Notes under the pieces: generated by a model
Told to the model about the DNA's origin: nothing
Database searches by the model: none
What the model saw: only the letters and a program-made list of their open reading frames with translations
Position numbers and translations under genes: made by a program
Part shown: piece by piece, positions 48,725 to 60,589 of the stretch
How the letters are laid out: each line of letters opens with the position of its first letter
Numbering within the stretch: the stretch's first letter is position 1
Source of the DNA: Coprinellus micaceus
Taxonomy: Eukaryota; Basidiomycota; Agaricomycetes; Agaricales; Psathyrellaceae
Assembly: GCA_951394405.1 (NCBI GenBank)
Contig: OX596339.1
Coordinates: 1,922,001 to 1,986,000 of the forward strand
Reading direction: 5' to 3'
DNA: 64,000 nucleotides

Positions 48725-49643
48725 ATGGAGCACGCAGACCTCATTGAAGTATATTATGCTATCCTTCTACGCGCGCGCACGCTGATTTCCGACTCAAGAG
48801 CACCCTGACCAGCGGCGAAGCTTTCGTACTTCCGCCAGTTCGTCCCGAGCCAACGGAGCCTCCTGCGCCAGAAGCGGCACCCGAGACTGCACAAGCTCCC
48901 GTAGAGACCGCTGCACCTGCTGTCGAGGGTGGTGCAGCAGACAGCGACACCTGGAAGCAGGAATACGAGGCTCAGGTCGAGGCATGGAGGGTGCAGTCCG
49001 CAGAGGCCCGCGAAAAATCCGAGAAGGAACGTGCTCGCTGGGAGGCGATTCGTGCAGAGGAGGCAGCTGCACGCAAGGCAGCAGGAATCGTAGATACCCC
49101 TACCGATATCCCCACTGGTCTTCCCGACCTCTATGGCCACCCTGTAGCCTCGACCTCGACCTCTTCTCCCGGCAATGTCGTGCGTGCACTAGTTTCTCCA
49201 TTCCAATTGCCGTATTAAAGATAAATTTCTTCGTTTAGGCTGCATCAACGACTGTCGACACCGAGCCGGAATCCGGGGAAGGGTCGCAGAACTGGGTAGA
49301 CGTCCAGGCATCCACATCCTCGTTTCCCTCTACGCTCCCTGAACCTTCCACACCCGCAACGCGCCAGGTGATCTCGGAATCTAAACCGACGCCACCGTCC
49401 TCCACTCTCGCCATCTTCGACCCCTCTCTATCGACGAAAACTCGCGTCGTTGCTTTGTTTTCAGCCCTCGCTATCAACCTTGCGCTTCCCTTCGTAAATG
49501 GCGTCATGCTCGGGTTTGGGGAAATCTTCGCCAAAAATGTGCTTTTGGGTTGGTTCGGTTGGAAGCCTGTTGGACCTGGTTCCCTCGCAGGGACTGCTGG
49601 TTTGAAGTCGACTCGGGACCGACCTTCACCCTTCCGATCCTGA
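48725..49643 (+). CDS. MIM1/TOM13-like mitochondrial outer-membrane import protein
   Basis: Three exons (48725-48748, 48799-49179, 49239-49643) give exactly 269 residues. The C-terminal part contains VVALFSALAINLALPFVNGV followed by MLGFGEIFAKNVLLGWFGW. This matches the single membrane segment of yeast Mim1 (TOM13 family), which helps insert alpha-helical proteins into the mitochondrial outer membrane. The N-terminal 200 residues are unlike yeast Mim1 (about 113 residues in total). They start MEHADLIESTLTSGEAFVLP, include a Glu/Arg/Ala-rich helix (SAEAREKSEKERARWEAIRA) and a Ser/Thr/Pro linker. This extension is an unusual feature and could be cytosolic. Confidence 0.75.
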
Positions 49644-49839
49644 TTTAGGCATTCACAATACCTACATATCTATTACCGCCACTCACAACTTGTATTCTTT
49701 GCTTTTGGGAAGGGAAGGAAATATGGGATTGTACGATACTTGTGTTCAATGGCGTCGTGCAGCACGTGCAGATGCAAGAGGAGAGTGAAATGATTAATGA
49801 AGAAACCTAGGCTCACAATTAGATACAGTTAAGGTATGA

Positions 49840-52584
49840 TTACAGCTTTGCGTCCTTGGGCATCTGGCGGATGGCCTGTCGGACACCAAGGTCCCCGAGG
49901 ACGTCCTCCGCTGCAAAGTCGAGTCAGCACCCAGCTTGAGTCTACGCGTGAAGGCCTAGACCAACCTCCACCCAGGATACTGTAGCATAAATATTTCAGT
50001 CAATGCTCAAAAAGGTAAGGAAAGAAGTTGAACTCACGCATCGAAAGGCACAGTGCGGTGGTACTTGTGAACAGCAGATAGTTAGCGCGAAATCGAGATC
50101 TCTATACCCATGTGAACGTACGTGCTCGATGTGCTGGCCCATACCTGGGAAAGGGTTTAGCAATGGACATAGGCAGTTGCTCAAAAATGTACCAGTTCGG
50201 GTGATACCACGACCGCCAAATATCTGGACAGCGTCGGTGGCAGTCAGCTGTGCATACTTCGTCGAAGTCATCTTCAGCAAGCCGATTGGTCTGTTCAAGA
50301 TTAGAATGAATGAACTGTGGAGAAATAGAGATAAGGAGCCCACCCGGCTAGGTATTTGGCCTGGTCCTTGTAAGACTGCGGGAAAGAGTCAATCCTGATT
50401 TAGATCATGCGTTATCTACTTCACTCACCATGTTGTTCATCTGGTAGGTGATGTTTTCCAACCACGACTGGACAGCCTCTGCGCGCGAGATCATGGCGGC
50501 GAGCTTGTTTCGAATCACAGCCTGGGAGTGCAGAGGCTTTCCGAAGGCAGTTCGCTGGTTTGTCCACCTGACAACACTTTCAGAAACAATGCAATAGTGT
50601 GGGGAAAATCCGCCTACTTCAAGCACTCCTCGACGATGAGGCGCTGACTCCTGGCGGAGGAGCAAATCATGACCCATCGTTCGTGGTTGAAATTGCTATT
50701 GACTCCATTCAGATAAAATGTGGCCCAGTCCAGACAATAGAGATTTCAAACCTGAGCATGACGAAAATACCCTGCCCCTCACCGCCGAGGGTGTTCTCAA
50801 CAGGAACCTTGACATTGTCGAAGGTAATGAAGGCAGTACCAGCGGTGGGAGAGTAGCTGGTCTTGATGGACTTGGTCTCAATACCCTCCGCTCGTTCAAC
50901 AAGAATGACGGTGAAACCATCCTAATTTGGCGTCAATACTCAAACGCCCAATATCGGGCAAAGGAGACCAACCTCAGTCCTGCATCCGACAGTGAAGCTT
51001 AAAGGCACCGTTCAGCTTCTGCAAACGCGCGCGATACGAACCACCTACTAATGGGCAAAACTAGGGGTAAAACAGTCAGGAATTGGACTTAGTAACAGAA
51101 AAGAAAACAGACTCACGTTCCATTGGTGATCCACTTCTTACTATTGAATGGCGGGGCCCGATTTAGTCGCGGATGCAAAGCGGTGTGAGTTAGATAAAGG
51201 AGGAGGAAGCAGGGGAGATATTCGACACCTGATCAGTGTGGGGACCAGACGATAGCATGAAGTAGTACTAACGTTCCGTTAATGATCCAGTGCTTGCCAT
51301 CCTCGGTCTTGGTAGCAGTGGTCTTCAAGCCGGCAACATCACTCCCGGCAAACGCCTCAGAGATGGCCAAGCAAATGGGCTTCTTGCCAGACAAGACATC
51401 GGGAATGACCTTTGCCTTGATGGCCTCGCTACCGAAATTGAGAACGGGGGGGAGACCGATGACCGAGCCAGACATGAGACCATCGCCATAACCTCGGCAA
51501 CCAGCACGAGCGAACTCTTGAGTGATAATCAACTATAGGCCGAGAATGTCAGGACGAGGCGCCTATCGCTATGCAGCGATTCGAATAGTACCTCGTGGAA
51601 GTAGTCGAACTAAACAGATGAGCTTCTGTCAGCAACGAGCGAGCTTGGAGTGATAGAAAGCTCACCTCCTCGGGTCTCACGAGGCCGCCCATGAGCTCAA
51701 GGCCTAGACATCCCAAATAGCGTTACTCGGAGGCTCCGCTGTGCACGGTATTGAGACCCACCCTTAAGGTGCTTTCCGGGGCCCATACGCATAGCATGCA
51801 AATTTACCTTACTGGAGGACTCAGTTCGCGTGTGAATGCGCAGCTCGGATTCCAACTTACGCCATTGCCTCGACTACACTGGCGCTAGGGGGCTTGCCAT
51901 CTTCCTCCCTCGCCATAGCGTCGGGGGCAACAACCTCGTCCATGAACTTGCGGACGGCTTTCTGGAAACCGCGATGGTTCTGTAGGCGCAGTGTCAATAT
52001 TGGGTATGAGGATGGGGGCAGGGAACACACCTCGGAGTAATAAGGGCTGTGGTATCCTTTCGACAACCAGGTAGGCTCTGCATAAGGAACTTTGCTGAGC
52101 TCGCCGACGACCTTTCCGTGGATCACGCTCTTCTCGTCGGCAATGACGCCGATCTGTAGGCGCTTGTATTGTGGCTTATCGAGGACTTCATGCCGATGGA
52201 GGCCATAGAAAGCCTCAGTCGCATCTTGGCCGGCTGTAAACACGCCGACATGAGGAATTTGATCGGCGGTGGAAAATCCTCATGACGTGTATGGGGTAGC
52301 CTGACGCACCAACTTCAGCATCGAGAAGGACGGACGCTCCTCCAGGGTGGAAGTTCTTGAATCTGGAGATATCGTAGACCTTGGCGTCGACGATGATCCA
52401 CTGCAATGGAGAAATGGTGTTAGTTCAACCCGGTGCTTGCATGAAGCGTTGCCCTCACCAAATCGCCATCTTTGTTGTGCTTGAAATTAAGTCTGAGTCT
52501 TCGAGATCGACTGATTGAATATCATTCATGTGGTCATACCTGGGCGACTTCTTCGCGAGTGAATGCTTTGAGAGTGGAGGCCAT
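49840..52584 (-). CDS. Peroxisomal acyl-CoA dehydrogenase with N-terminal cytochrome b5 domain
   Basis: The protein starts MASTLKAFTREEVAQ (52584). The cytochrome b5 domain follows: HNKDGDL, WIIVDAKVYDISRFKNFHPG and FYGLHRHEVL, containing HPGG and the second haem-ligand His. After a linker comes a full acyl-CoA dehydrogenase: LIITQEFARAGCRGYGDGLM, LAISEAFAGSDVAGLKTTA (the FAD-contacting region), KHWIINGTKKWITNGT, FDNVKVPVENTLG and the C-terminal helices to MGQHIEHYHRTVPFDAILGG. It ends RQMPKDAKL, a PTS1 signal, so it should act in peroxisomes. The aligned position of the usual catalytic Glu (YEG in medium-chain enzymes) reads Gly. HNKDGDL is its own 21-nt micro-exon (52459-52479). About 525 residues, many short introns. 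A paralogue lies at 57526. Confidence 0.9.
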
Positions 52585-53207
52585 AGTGGAGGTGGGGTAA
52601 GAGGTGAAGGGAGGCTTAGGCTCCGGTACAATATAGTATTAAGGCCACCCCGACCCGGCATGTGATTCTCTCAAGAGGCGCCCTCATGCGGTAATACCAC
52701 GTGCCGGGATTCGGAACCAAACCAAACCGGCCAATAGTCGCCCGTCCGTTTCCCCGCAAACCCCTGTTAAAGAGGCTAGAAACTGGCCTACGGGGGTCGA
52801 CAAATCAGATTAGCCCATTTACGAATAGGCATGTGTTATTATAACTCACAAGCGCACTCCTGAGCATGCCCCGGGTTGTGGATGAGGTCAAATCGGACTT
52901 TTAATCCGTTGTCATCGTTAGCGCCGAGACGTGTGTGCATCGAAGGGTTCGACTCGGAAACCTTCTGTGAAGGCACCTCTTGTTGTTGCGGTATGAACAG
53001 TCGACCGCTGTCGGTGGTGGTAGCGCTTGACAGTGAAGCAACTGTCTTACGCGGAGTAGATTAGCCCAGGTAAAATGGGCGAGAACTTGGAAGGTTGTCA
53101 CAGAGGAGTCCTTAAGTGTGACGGTGGCGAGAGTGAAAGAATTCGAGAAATTGTCACGGAGTACTTATGTAATAGAGAGAGTAAGGTTGCCTTACTCTCT
53201 CGGCGGA
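52585..53207. other. Intergenic region between ACAD-b5 gene 1 and GH79
   Basis: About 620 bp combine the promoter of the acyl-CoA dehydrogenase (an ATATAGTATTAAGG stretch near 52630-52645) with the 3' flank of GH79. No gene is seen. Confidence 0.55.
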
Positions 53208-55318
53208 TCAGTTCAAGAACACAAGCGCCGCCTCCGATGCCTGTACATTTACGAGAGGCCCTTCGATCAACTCTTCTTGGATGCCTCCCATGGCCAATCC
53301 AGTCCCGTAATTCTGCCCCGCCCAGAGAGTCTCATCACCTTCCTTGACGTCGGCCCCCAAAGCCTGCAAACGCCTAATTCTCACTCGCTGCTTCGAATCC
53401 TTGACATACGCCGAGATATCGAATGTGGCGTTGGGTCGAATGTCTGTCTCTGCCTGGGTTGTGTTGTATATATGTAAATTCAGCAACGCGAGTTTCGAGG
53501 GGTACTCCGAATTGAAGCGGCCATCGAGGTCCCAGAGTCCGTAGCTTACGAGCTGGCCCGAGGAGCCGTCACCCATGGCCGTGGTGATGGACGAACCGTT
53601 GGCTTGCCTCCCAGGGTATATATTGGCGATGCGGTTGGATTTGGAAAAGCCGAGGGCCTCCGTGATGAAGAGGTAGGCATAGTACGACGGGAAAACCTTC
53701 ACTGGGCCGTTCGTATTCTGCACCGGATACCAGAGATCGTAGAAGCTGAGACCTACGAATAAGGTTAGACCAGATCCTTGTTTTGTTCTTGAGGCGGTCG
53801 CTTACCCCCATGGTTCAGCTGCGTACTGCTTTGCAATGCTAGTGGGCCCCCTTGGTGAATGTACATCCTCGAGATGTTGATAGACGCCGCGTAGAGGGTG
53901 GTGTCGAGCTGTTAAACACTCAGCATAGCACACCCATCGTAAATATAGAAAGGCTCACCAGCCACAATGCCTGACCAAAAGTGTTGCTTACACCATTCTT
54001 TCCAGAACATGAGACAGAATTGTATTCCCCGTTGACAAACGCATGAGGGCCTAACTGCTCACGGACAGTTTGAACCCTTGGTTGCCACAGGTCTAGGAAC
54101 CTGCACCACTCATCGTGAACCCTTGGACATCTTGACTGGCCACCGTACCTACATTGCAAGCCTAGTATGGTTCACCTATCGACATCAACTGTCGGCGACA
54201 CCAAAAGGAAGCTGAGTTATACTCACCAAGTTCGGCAGCGTCGCCACAGCAGTCCTTACCGGATCACAGACGCTGTACTGGTAGCTGTGTTCGCTGCATG
54301 AGGCAACAACGCCGTCCCTGTTGGCGCCGGCAGCAAGGGTACTGACACAACCCAGCTGAGACGTCGCTCCCGGAGAGTCATACGGCCACAACGGATCCTC
54401 CACCGTTGCAGCGACCTGGAAGAAGGGACGGTTCAAGCCAAGGGCAGTGGTCAAGTCCCCCGCCCATTTCTAGGATGGCGGCCCTTGTGTGAGTGAAGGA
54501 GTCTTTACCATGAAAGGAATATACTTGCGGTCCAAATAGAAGTATAGTTTTGAGGTGCGAAGGAGTGATAGTGGTCGGGCTCGTTCCCAACTTGTTAAAA
54601 CACGTTGAGTTGTTTGACAATCAAAATGGCAGGTCGCTTACTCTCGAACAAGACCAGTTGCCCAGGCGCCAGTCCTTCGACGGCGGACTTCGCCACATCG
54701 AAAGCGCTCCGATAATTCAAGTCTTCGAGGTTCTATGCAGTTACGGAAATTAGGTCATGAGACCTTCACGGGACCTCATGACACAAATCGAAGTTGAGGA
54801 AAACATACTAGATTCATCGTGATCTTTGTTCCCTTTGGCAGTAAACCGACAGATTCCCAGAAACCCGGGCCGATAGTGGTATTCTGGAGCGCGCCAGTAC
54901 TGTCGATGAAGTTGGAAGAGCTGATGCCCAGGGACGAGTTCCAGTAGGTCGAGTCGGCTGTGATTCCTCCAATCCGGATTTCTGCGGGTACTCCGGTGCG
55001 CTGTTGGAGGTTTTCCAGAAGACGACGGGTCAAGAGATTCGGAGCAGAGATATTCCCGACAAACGTCTCGAAAAACGCGGTCTCAATGCTGAAGCTCGCT
55101 AGTGACGGATGCAAATCATGGGATGCATCCGCGGGGAGACTGGCTGGTCCTGTAAGCCTTATGGTCGCGGATCCGTTAGAGGCCTGGGTAGCTTTGCCAC
55201 ATACGCCAATAAAATTGTCGCTGGACAAAGCAAGCAAGGCAAGGATATCAAACAGAAAGGAGGGAAGGCTAGCGGGGAGGTTGCGTCGTTTACGGTGGGG
55301 GGAAGGGAACCAAGGCAT
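53208..55318 (-). CDS. Glycoside hydrolase family 79 protein (beta-glucuronidase/heparanase-like)
   Basis: The start at 55318 (MPWFPSPHRKRRNLPASLPS) leads into a hydrophobic stretch (FLFDILALLAL) that could be a signal peptide with an extended basic N-region. The fold then shows LHPSLASFSIETAFFETFVG, LLENLQQRTGVPAEIRIGGI and TADSTYWNSS. The acid/base catalytic motif FEIGNEPDHYHSF is formed across a short intron. The predicted nucleophile lies in AFVNGEYNSVSCSG. A C-terminal beta-sandwich has LVSYGLWDLDGRFNSEYPSK and ends VQASEAALVFLN. Many N-glycosylation sites are visible. Fungal GH79 enzymes release (4-O-methyl)-glucuronic acid from arabinogalactan proteins and similar glycans; the exact substrate is inferred. 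Roughly seven or eight introns. Confidence 0.88.
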
Positions 55319-55796
55319 GGGGTGGTGGGGCTGATATTGGGGCTGGACCGACGGATTTATGTGATTCCAGGTACGGTCCGCAAAAAGGTCACCCAAGGAG
55401 TGAGAAGGCATGTCTTGAGGTTCTCTTCTGAGCCCATATATCTGGGGCCACTGCAGGACAATGTGCCCAGAATTCACCTTGACTTCGACTGGAAGAAGAT
55501 CAACTGACCCATCGCCTCGAGGCAGCATTCGCCTTCTTGAAAATCCTCGTCGCCGTATTTATGCGGTTCACTATCTCTTGCTCTCTGGGTCAGTGTCCTG
55601 GTCGCGGTCAGAGGATAGTTTGATCAACGTCACGCTGCTGCTGGCGAACTTGTGATCTGGGCAATTAACCGGCAATAGGGGCGAGTTTCTTGACCACTGG
55701 CCACGAGATCCCGAGTGCAAGGGCCCCGGCTAGCACATATAGCCTTCCCGTTGGTGGCAGAATCATGCTTGACTGCGCCTGATACCCTGCATTGAA
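55319..55796. promoter_or_regulatory. Divergent promoter between GH79 and racemase genes
   Basis: These 478 bp lie between two start codons pointing away from each other. No specific operator was recognised. Confidence 0.5.
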
Positions 55797-57242
55797 ATGG
55801 CGCTCGCAGGATTGAAGGTTATCGAGGTGAGCAGACCGCTGACATCAATAAAGATGCCCCTTCTAATGGCGTCTTCGATAGTTTGGAGGCCTTGCTCCTG
55901 GTCCCTTCGCCGGCCTTGTTCTTGCAGATAATGGAGCTACGGTCGTTCGCATCGACAGACCAGGCCCGTCCTCGGGCGACGTGCTATGTCGAGGCAAGCG
56001 GTCTATCGCGGTGGACTCCAAGGTGCCCAGTGGAAGGGAACTCTTGAAGAAGATGATAGCATCGGCGGACGTCGTCATAGACCCATTCAGGCCTGGAGTA
56101 ATGGAAAGACTGGGACTGGGGCCAGAGGTCTTCTTGGGAGATGGAGGTTTAAATCAGCGGCTCGTTTATGCCAGGATTGTGGGGTGAGCGTATGCGTTTG
56201 TTCGGCTCGTGGTGAAGGTACCCTGACACCGCCTGACAGATTTCCAAGGACAGGTACCGTCTGTACTTCCGAGTATGAACCCTAACTGAAGGAACATTTC
56301 CTAGGTCCTTACAAGGACATGGCGGGTCACGACCTGAATTATGCTGCACTAAGCGGCGTGCTTTCGATGCTGCCAGGCACTCCAAAACCAGCCTTCCCAC
56401 TTAACATCCTCGCGGACTTTGCTGGAGGCGGTTTGATCTGTGCCACGGGGATTTTGCTCGCTTTGCTTGAACGGGAAAGGTCTGGGAAGGGCCAAGTGGT
56501 CAACGCAGACATGGTGCGAGCCAACCGTCTTGACTTTCGTCTAACATTGTTCCAACAAATTTCAGGTCTCCGGTTCCCGCTACGTCTCCATCTTCCCCTT
56601 GATTCATGGCCTCAATCCCAACTCTCCGATCATGGGAAGCAGTAATAGAGGGAGTAACCTTCTAGACGGTGGGGCACCTTTTTACAACCTCTACACCTGC
56701 AAAGAGGGGGGCTGGATGTCCGTTGGCTGCCTCGAGCCGCAGTTCTTCAAGGTCTTCCTCGAGCTGTTTGTCAAGTTGATACCTGCGGATCTGTCAGTGG
56801 ATGGATGGAAACCAGCGCTCTCCAGCCAACTCAACACTGACGAATGGCCCCGTTTCTTCGAATTCCTGGAGAAGGGTTTCATGACCAACACCAAAGATTA
56901 CTGGACGAAGGCCTTCCACGGTACGGCATGCGCCTTTGTCTTATCCTACAATATGTCTGAGATCGCACAGGAACCGAGGCGTGTGTGGTGCCAGTGCTCA
57001 CACCCCAGGAAGCAGGCCAGGTGTCGGGATCACTGCTACCGGAGGCTCACCCCGTCGTCAAGAGCCACAGCATACCTGGCGCTTCCCAGATCGCTCAAGC
57101 CCGACATTCGCTCCCGAACCCAGGCGAGCACACCAACGACGTCCTTGAAGAGTTCGACGTTGGAGACGATGAGAAACGAGCACTAGTAGAAGCAGGTGCG
57201 ATTGGTAAAATGTCGACGACTGGAATCAAAGCCAAGCTGTAA
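55797..57242 (+). CDS. Peroxisomal alpha-methylacyl-CoA racemase (CoA-transferase family III fold)
   Basis: The enzyme epimerises 2-methylacyl-CoA esters so that branched-chain acids can be oxidised. The start is [10 protein letters not shown] (55797), then [20 protein letters not shown]. The three catalytic residues known from the bacterial homologue are all present: His in [20 protein letters not shown], Asp in [20 protein letters not shown], and Glu in [14 protein letters not shown]. The stretch [19 protein letters not shown] is restored by removing a 57-nt intron near 56930-56980. The C-terminus is [11 protein letters not shown], a PTS1 signal. CaiB-type transferases share the fold, but the His/Asp/Glu set and the length favour a racemase. 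It lies between the two cytochrome-b5/acyl-CoA dehydrogenase genes. Confidence 0.9.
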
Positions 57243-57525
57243 CATACCTCGGTTTACGATAGGAAGCTGATATGAACGCATTTCTTATACCTTGGCATGT
57301 TCCATGCGTGCTTCCGCTCCTCTTTTCGCGTTCGTCGGCGACGGCGACGCGTTATGCCGCTCTCAGCACACTCCCCGGTGTCGAACTTCCTTGATGTATC
57401 AGGATTGTGATGTAGACTATTGCTGGACCGGCCGTAATAGGGCAGTGAGATGCTTATAAGGAGCAGTGCCAACTCTGGGTGCGTTTAACACCCGAACGCG
57501 AATCATCTTACTTCTATTCCCAACC

Positions 57526-59855
57526 ATGTCGGGCAAGCCACAGAAAGAGTATACAAGAGAAGAGGTTGCGAAGGTAGGCTGCTGTGGTCTGTAGGCGCGT
57601 CGTTTGATGCTGAACGGAACCAAATCAGCATCACACGGTCGATGATCTAGTCAGTCTTTCTTCCACTCCTCCACCGCCCTTCACCTTCTAAGCCGACGTC
57701 TGACGAGCATAATAGTGGGTCATTATAGACGCGAATGTATACGACCTTTCTAAGTTCAAAGGGTTGCACCCCGGAGGTATCTCAGTACTCCTAGAGGAGG
57801 ACGTAGGTGAGTCTTCGTTTGGGCTTGTGGGTGGATAAATACACTGAGGGCTAACCTGAGGCCTGACCCCTTCGTTAGCCGGCTGTGATGCAACGGATGC
57901 ATTCTTCAGCCTCCACAGATACGAAGTGCTGGAAAGGCCTCAGTACAAAAGGCTTCAGATTGGTACTATCTTCGGAGAGCAGAGTCGGTTGCATGGTCGC
58001 ATCCCAGGGTCGATTAGCTCGGTGCCATACGCTGAGCCTAACTGGCTTTCACCGGCATACCACAGCGCCTACTACAACGAGGTATGCATCGCAAATGAAC
58101 TGCATGTGTCGAATTACCGAGGTTGACTGGAATTTGTAGAGCCACAGACGATTTCAGAAGGCGGTGAGGCAATTTTTCGACGACTACATTTATGAAGAAT
58201 CCGAGGTAAGAACTGTACCACACTCATCGCCTGTCCCGCAGCTCAATCACGTCTCTTCGCGCTTTTAGTTACGAGAAGCAGACGGGAAGCGACCCTCTCA
58301 GTCTGTTTTCGACAAGATGGCGTACGTCCTTCCCTGGTTCCTCGTTGGGCCGTCAACAATTACCTAGATCCTTAGCGAAACCAACATTCACGCTATGAGG
58401 TTGGGTCCCGGAAAGCATCTTCAAGGCAGGACACTTTTAGGCGGAGCTGTCAAACCTGAGGAATTCGACTACTTTCACGAAGTGCTTACACCTTCCCTCA
58501 CCTACTCTCCATTTACGACGACTGACTGGCTGCGTTGCCTCTCATCTAGTTGATCATTATGCAAGAGCTGGGCCGTGTTGGCCTCAGAGGATCCGGGGAC
58601 GGTCTTCTAGCCGGGCTGGTCATCGGAGCACCACCTCTGATTAACTTTGGAAAAGACGAATTGAAGGCACGGATCCTCCCCGACCTCTTCGCCGGGAAGA
58701 AGTTTATTTGCCTGGCGATTTCCGAGGCACACGCTGGAAGCGATGTTACCGGGTTGAGGACGACTGCTGTGAAGTCGCAAGATGGCAAGCATTGGATCAT
58801 CAACGGGACGAAGAAATGGATTACCAACGGAACGTGAGTGGATCCGCATCCTTCGCCGTGGCCTTCGAGCTTATTGCGCGTCCTGGGGTAGCTTCGCCGA
58901 TTACTTCACTGTAGGGTGCAAAACGGAGGACGGTTTCACCACTATTCTCGTTGAGCGTGGGCCAGGGTTGGAGACGAAGCCGATTAAGACCGCGTACTCG
59001 GCAAGCGCAGGAACTGCGTATATTACGTTCGATAACGTGAAGGTTCCTGTGGAGAATACCTTGGGAGAAGAAGGTGCAGGGTTGTTCGTTATTCTGAGCA
59101 ACTTCAACCATGAGAGATTCATTATGTGCTGCTCTATTGCTCAGACGCAGCGGAGGGCGGGTGAGCATTCCTTCCGTCTCTAGTCGGATTATGAGAACTG
59201 AATTGGTTGCCAAACAGTGGAAGAGTGTTTGAAATGGGTGCATCAACGCACCGTCTTTGGGAAGCCCCTTCATAGTCAGGCAGTTGTCCGCGCTAAGCTT
59301 GCCGCCATGATAACGCGAGCAGAGAGTCAGTGATTCAAGCGGCGGAGTTGGAAGATACGAACTCACGCTGCATTTTTAGCGTGCCAACATTGGCTCGAGA
59401 ATATCGCGTACCAAATGTGTCAGATGGTAGGTTCTTTTACTCTATGGCGGAGATTACAGCATTGACACTCCCACTCAACAGTCGTATAAGAAGCAGGCCA
59501 GACTGCTCGCCGGGTTAGTACCACCTGTGTTATGAAACCCTCGGCTTAACTAATTAGCCTTTTGCAGTCCAATCGCACTTCTGAAGAGCTACTCTACTCG
59601 TTGTGCGCAAGATACAGCTCGTGACGCTGTTCAAATGTTCGGCGGACGCGGTATTACGACGACTGGAATGGGCAAATTCATTGAACATGTAAGGTTCCAT
59701 GGTCCGAGTAATGCGTCCAGGAAGACTAACGAGTGAGTTTGTAGTATCATCGCACGGTCCCTTTCGACGCGCTCCTCGGTGGAGCAGAAGACGTTCTCTC
59801 GGACCTTGGTGTCAGGCAAGCCCTCAGGGACATGCCGAAGGATACCCGATTATGA
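57526..59855 (+). CDS. Second acyl-CoA dehydrogenase with N-terminal cytochrome b5 domain
   Basis: Domain order is the same as in the gene at 49840-52584. The start MSGKPQKEYTREEVAK (57526) is followed by HHTVDDL on a 21-nt micro-exon (57629-57649), VIIDANVYDLSKFKGLHPGG, and FFSLHRYEVLERPQYKRLQI with the second haem His. The dehydrogenase part has LIIMQELGRVGLRGSGDGLL, LAISEAHAGSDVTGLRTTA, WIINGTKKWITNGT, FDNVKVPVENTLGEEGAGLF, and ends HYHRTVPFDALLGGAEDVLS then RDMPKDTRL. TRL is a weaker variant of the PTS1 signal. As in its paralogue, Gly occupies the aligned position of the common catalytic Glu. The two copies lie on opposite strands around GH79 and the racemase, which suggests duplication with inversion. 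Confidence 0.88.
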
Positions 59856-60589
59856 ACAGGCCAATCCATCTCGCCTGTTGACTGATTCAGGGAGTGCCAC
59901 TCAGCAGGGTATGTGCCATATGCTCGCCCTTGTGATCCTTCGGATGCGACAATATCCACCTTAGCTTCCATCTAACCTCTTGACTCGAAATCAACATGAA
60001 ATCGCTGACAGCTTCGATTCCAGACGCTTCGCTTTTGTGGGCGCATGACACCTAGAAATCTGCCACAGTTCAGGGACACGGGGCTCTCTTTCCTATTTAT
60101 CTAAGCGAAATGACCGTGAAAAGATAGAAGATTCTGCAGGACATCGCTTCGCAAGTCGAACAAGGCAAGAGATGCCACGATTATCCTTCGGGTTTCTAAC
60201 GGAATGCGGACCGTTGCGTAGAATCGTAGACCGCCTGGGATTTGATGCAGATTTACAAGACATTTTGGTCAACAACCGGGAAGATGGACATTGGGCGCGA
60301 TTAGGCCTCGTTTTGGTTCACCTTTTAACTTGGGAGAGAGTTGTCTGTCGCATGCTCAGAAGAACCTGAAGGCCATTGACCGGTGAATTGGAACCTTCCC
60401 TTGCCACGATAACCAACTTTCGCAGTGGACCTGCTGAATCGGTCTGTCCATATTCTTACAACATCCGATGTCTGGTCTCCGCGTTCGGTTATCAACACCG
60501 ATGGGTACATAATTGATCGCTTTTTTCCTAGCTCTCGTCCTCTATCCCTCCCCTCCCCCTCCCCCTTTCTTCCCCTGGGCACCGCAGGC
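59856..60589. other. Intergenic region between ACAD-b5 gene 2 and the MFS gene
   Basis: About 730 bp include the promoter of the MFS gene. No further gene was recognised; short frames here have no family resemblance. Confidence 0.55.
60532..60577 (+). promoter_or_regulatory. Pyrimidine-rich (CT) tract upstream of the MFS start
   Basis: An almost pure C/T stretch on the coding strand ends 12 bp before the ATG at 60590. CT-rich blocks near the transcription start are a known core-promoter feature of highly expressed filamentous-fungal genes. Confidence 0.55.
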
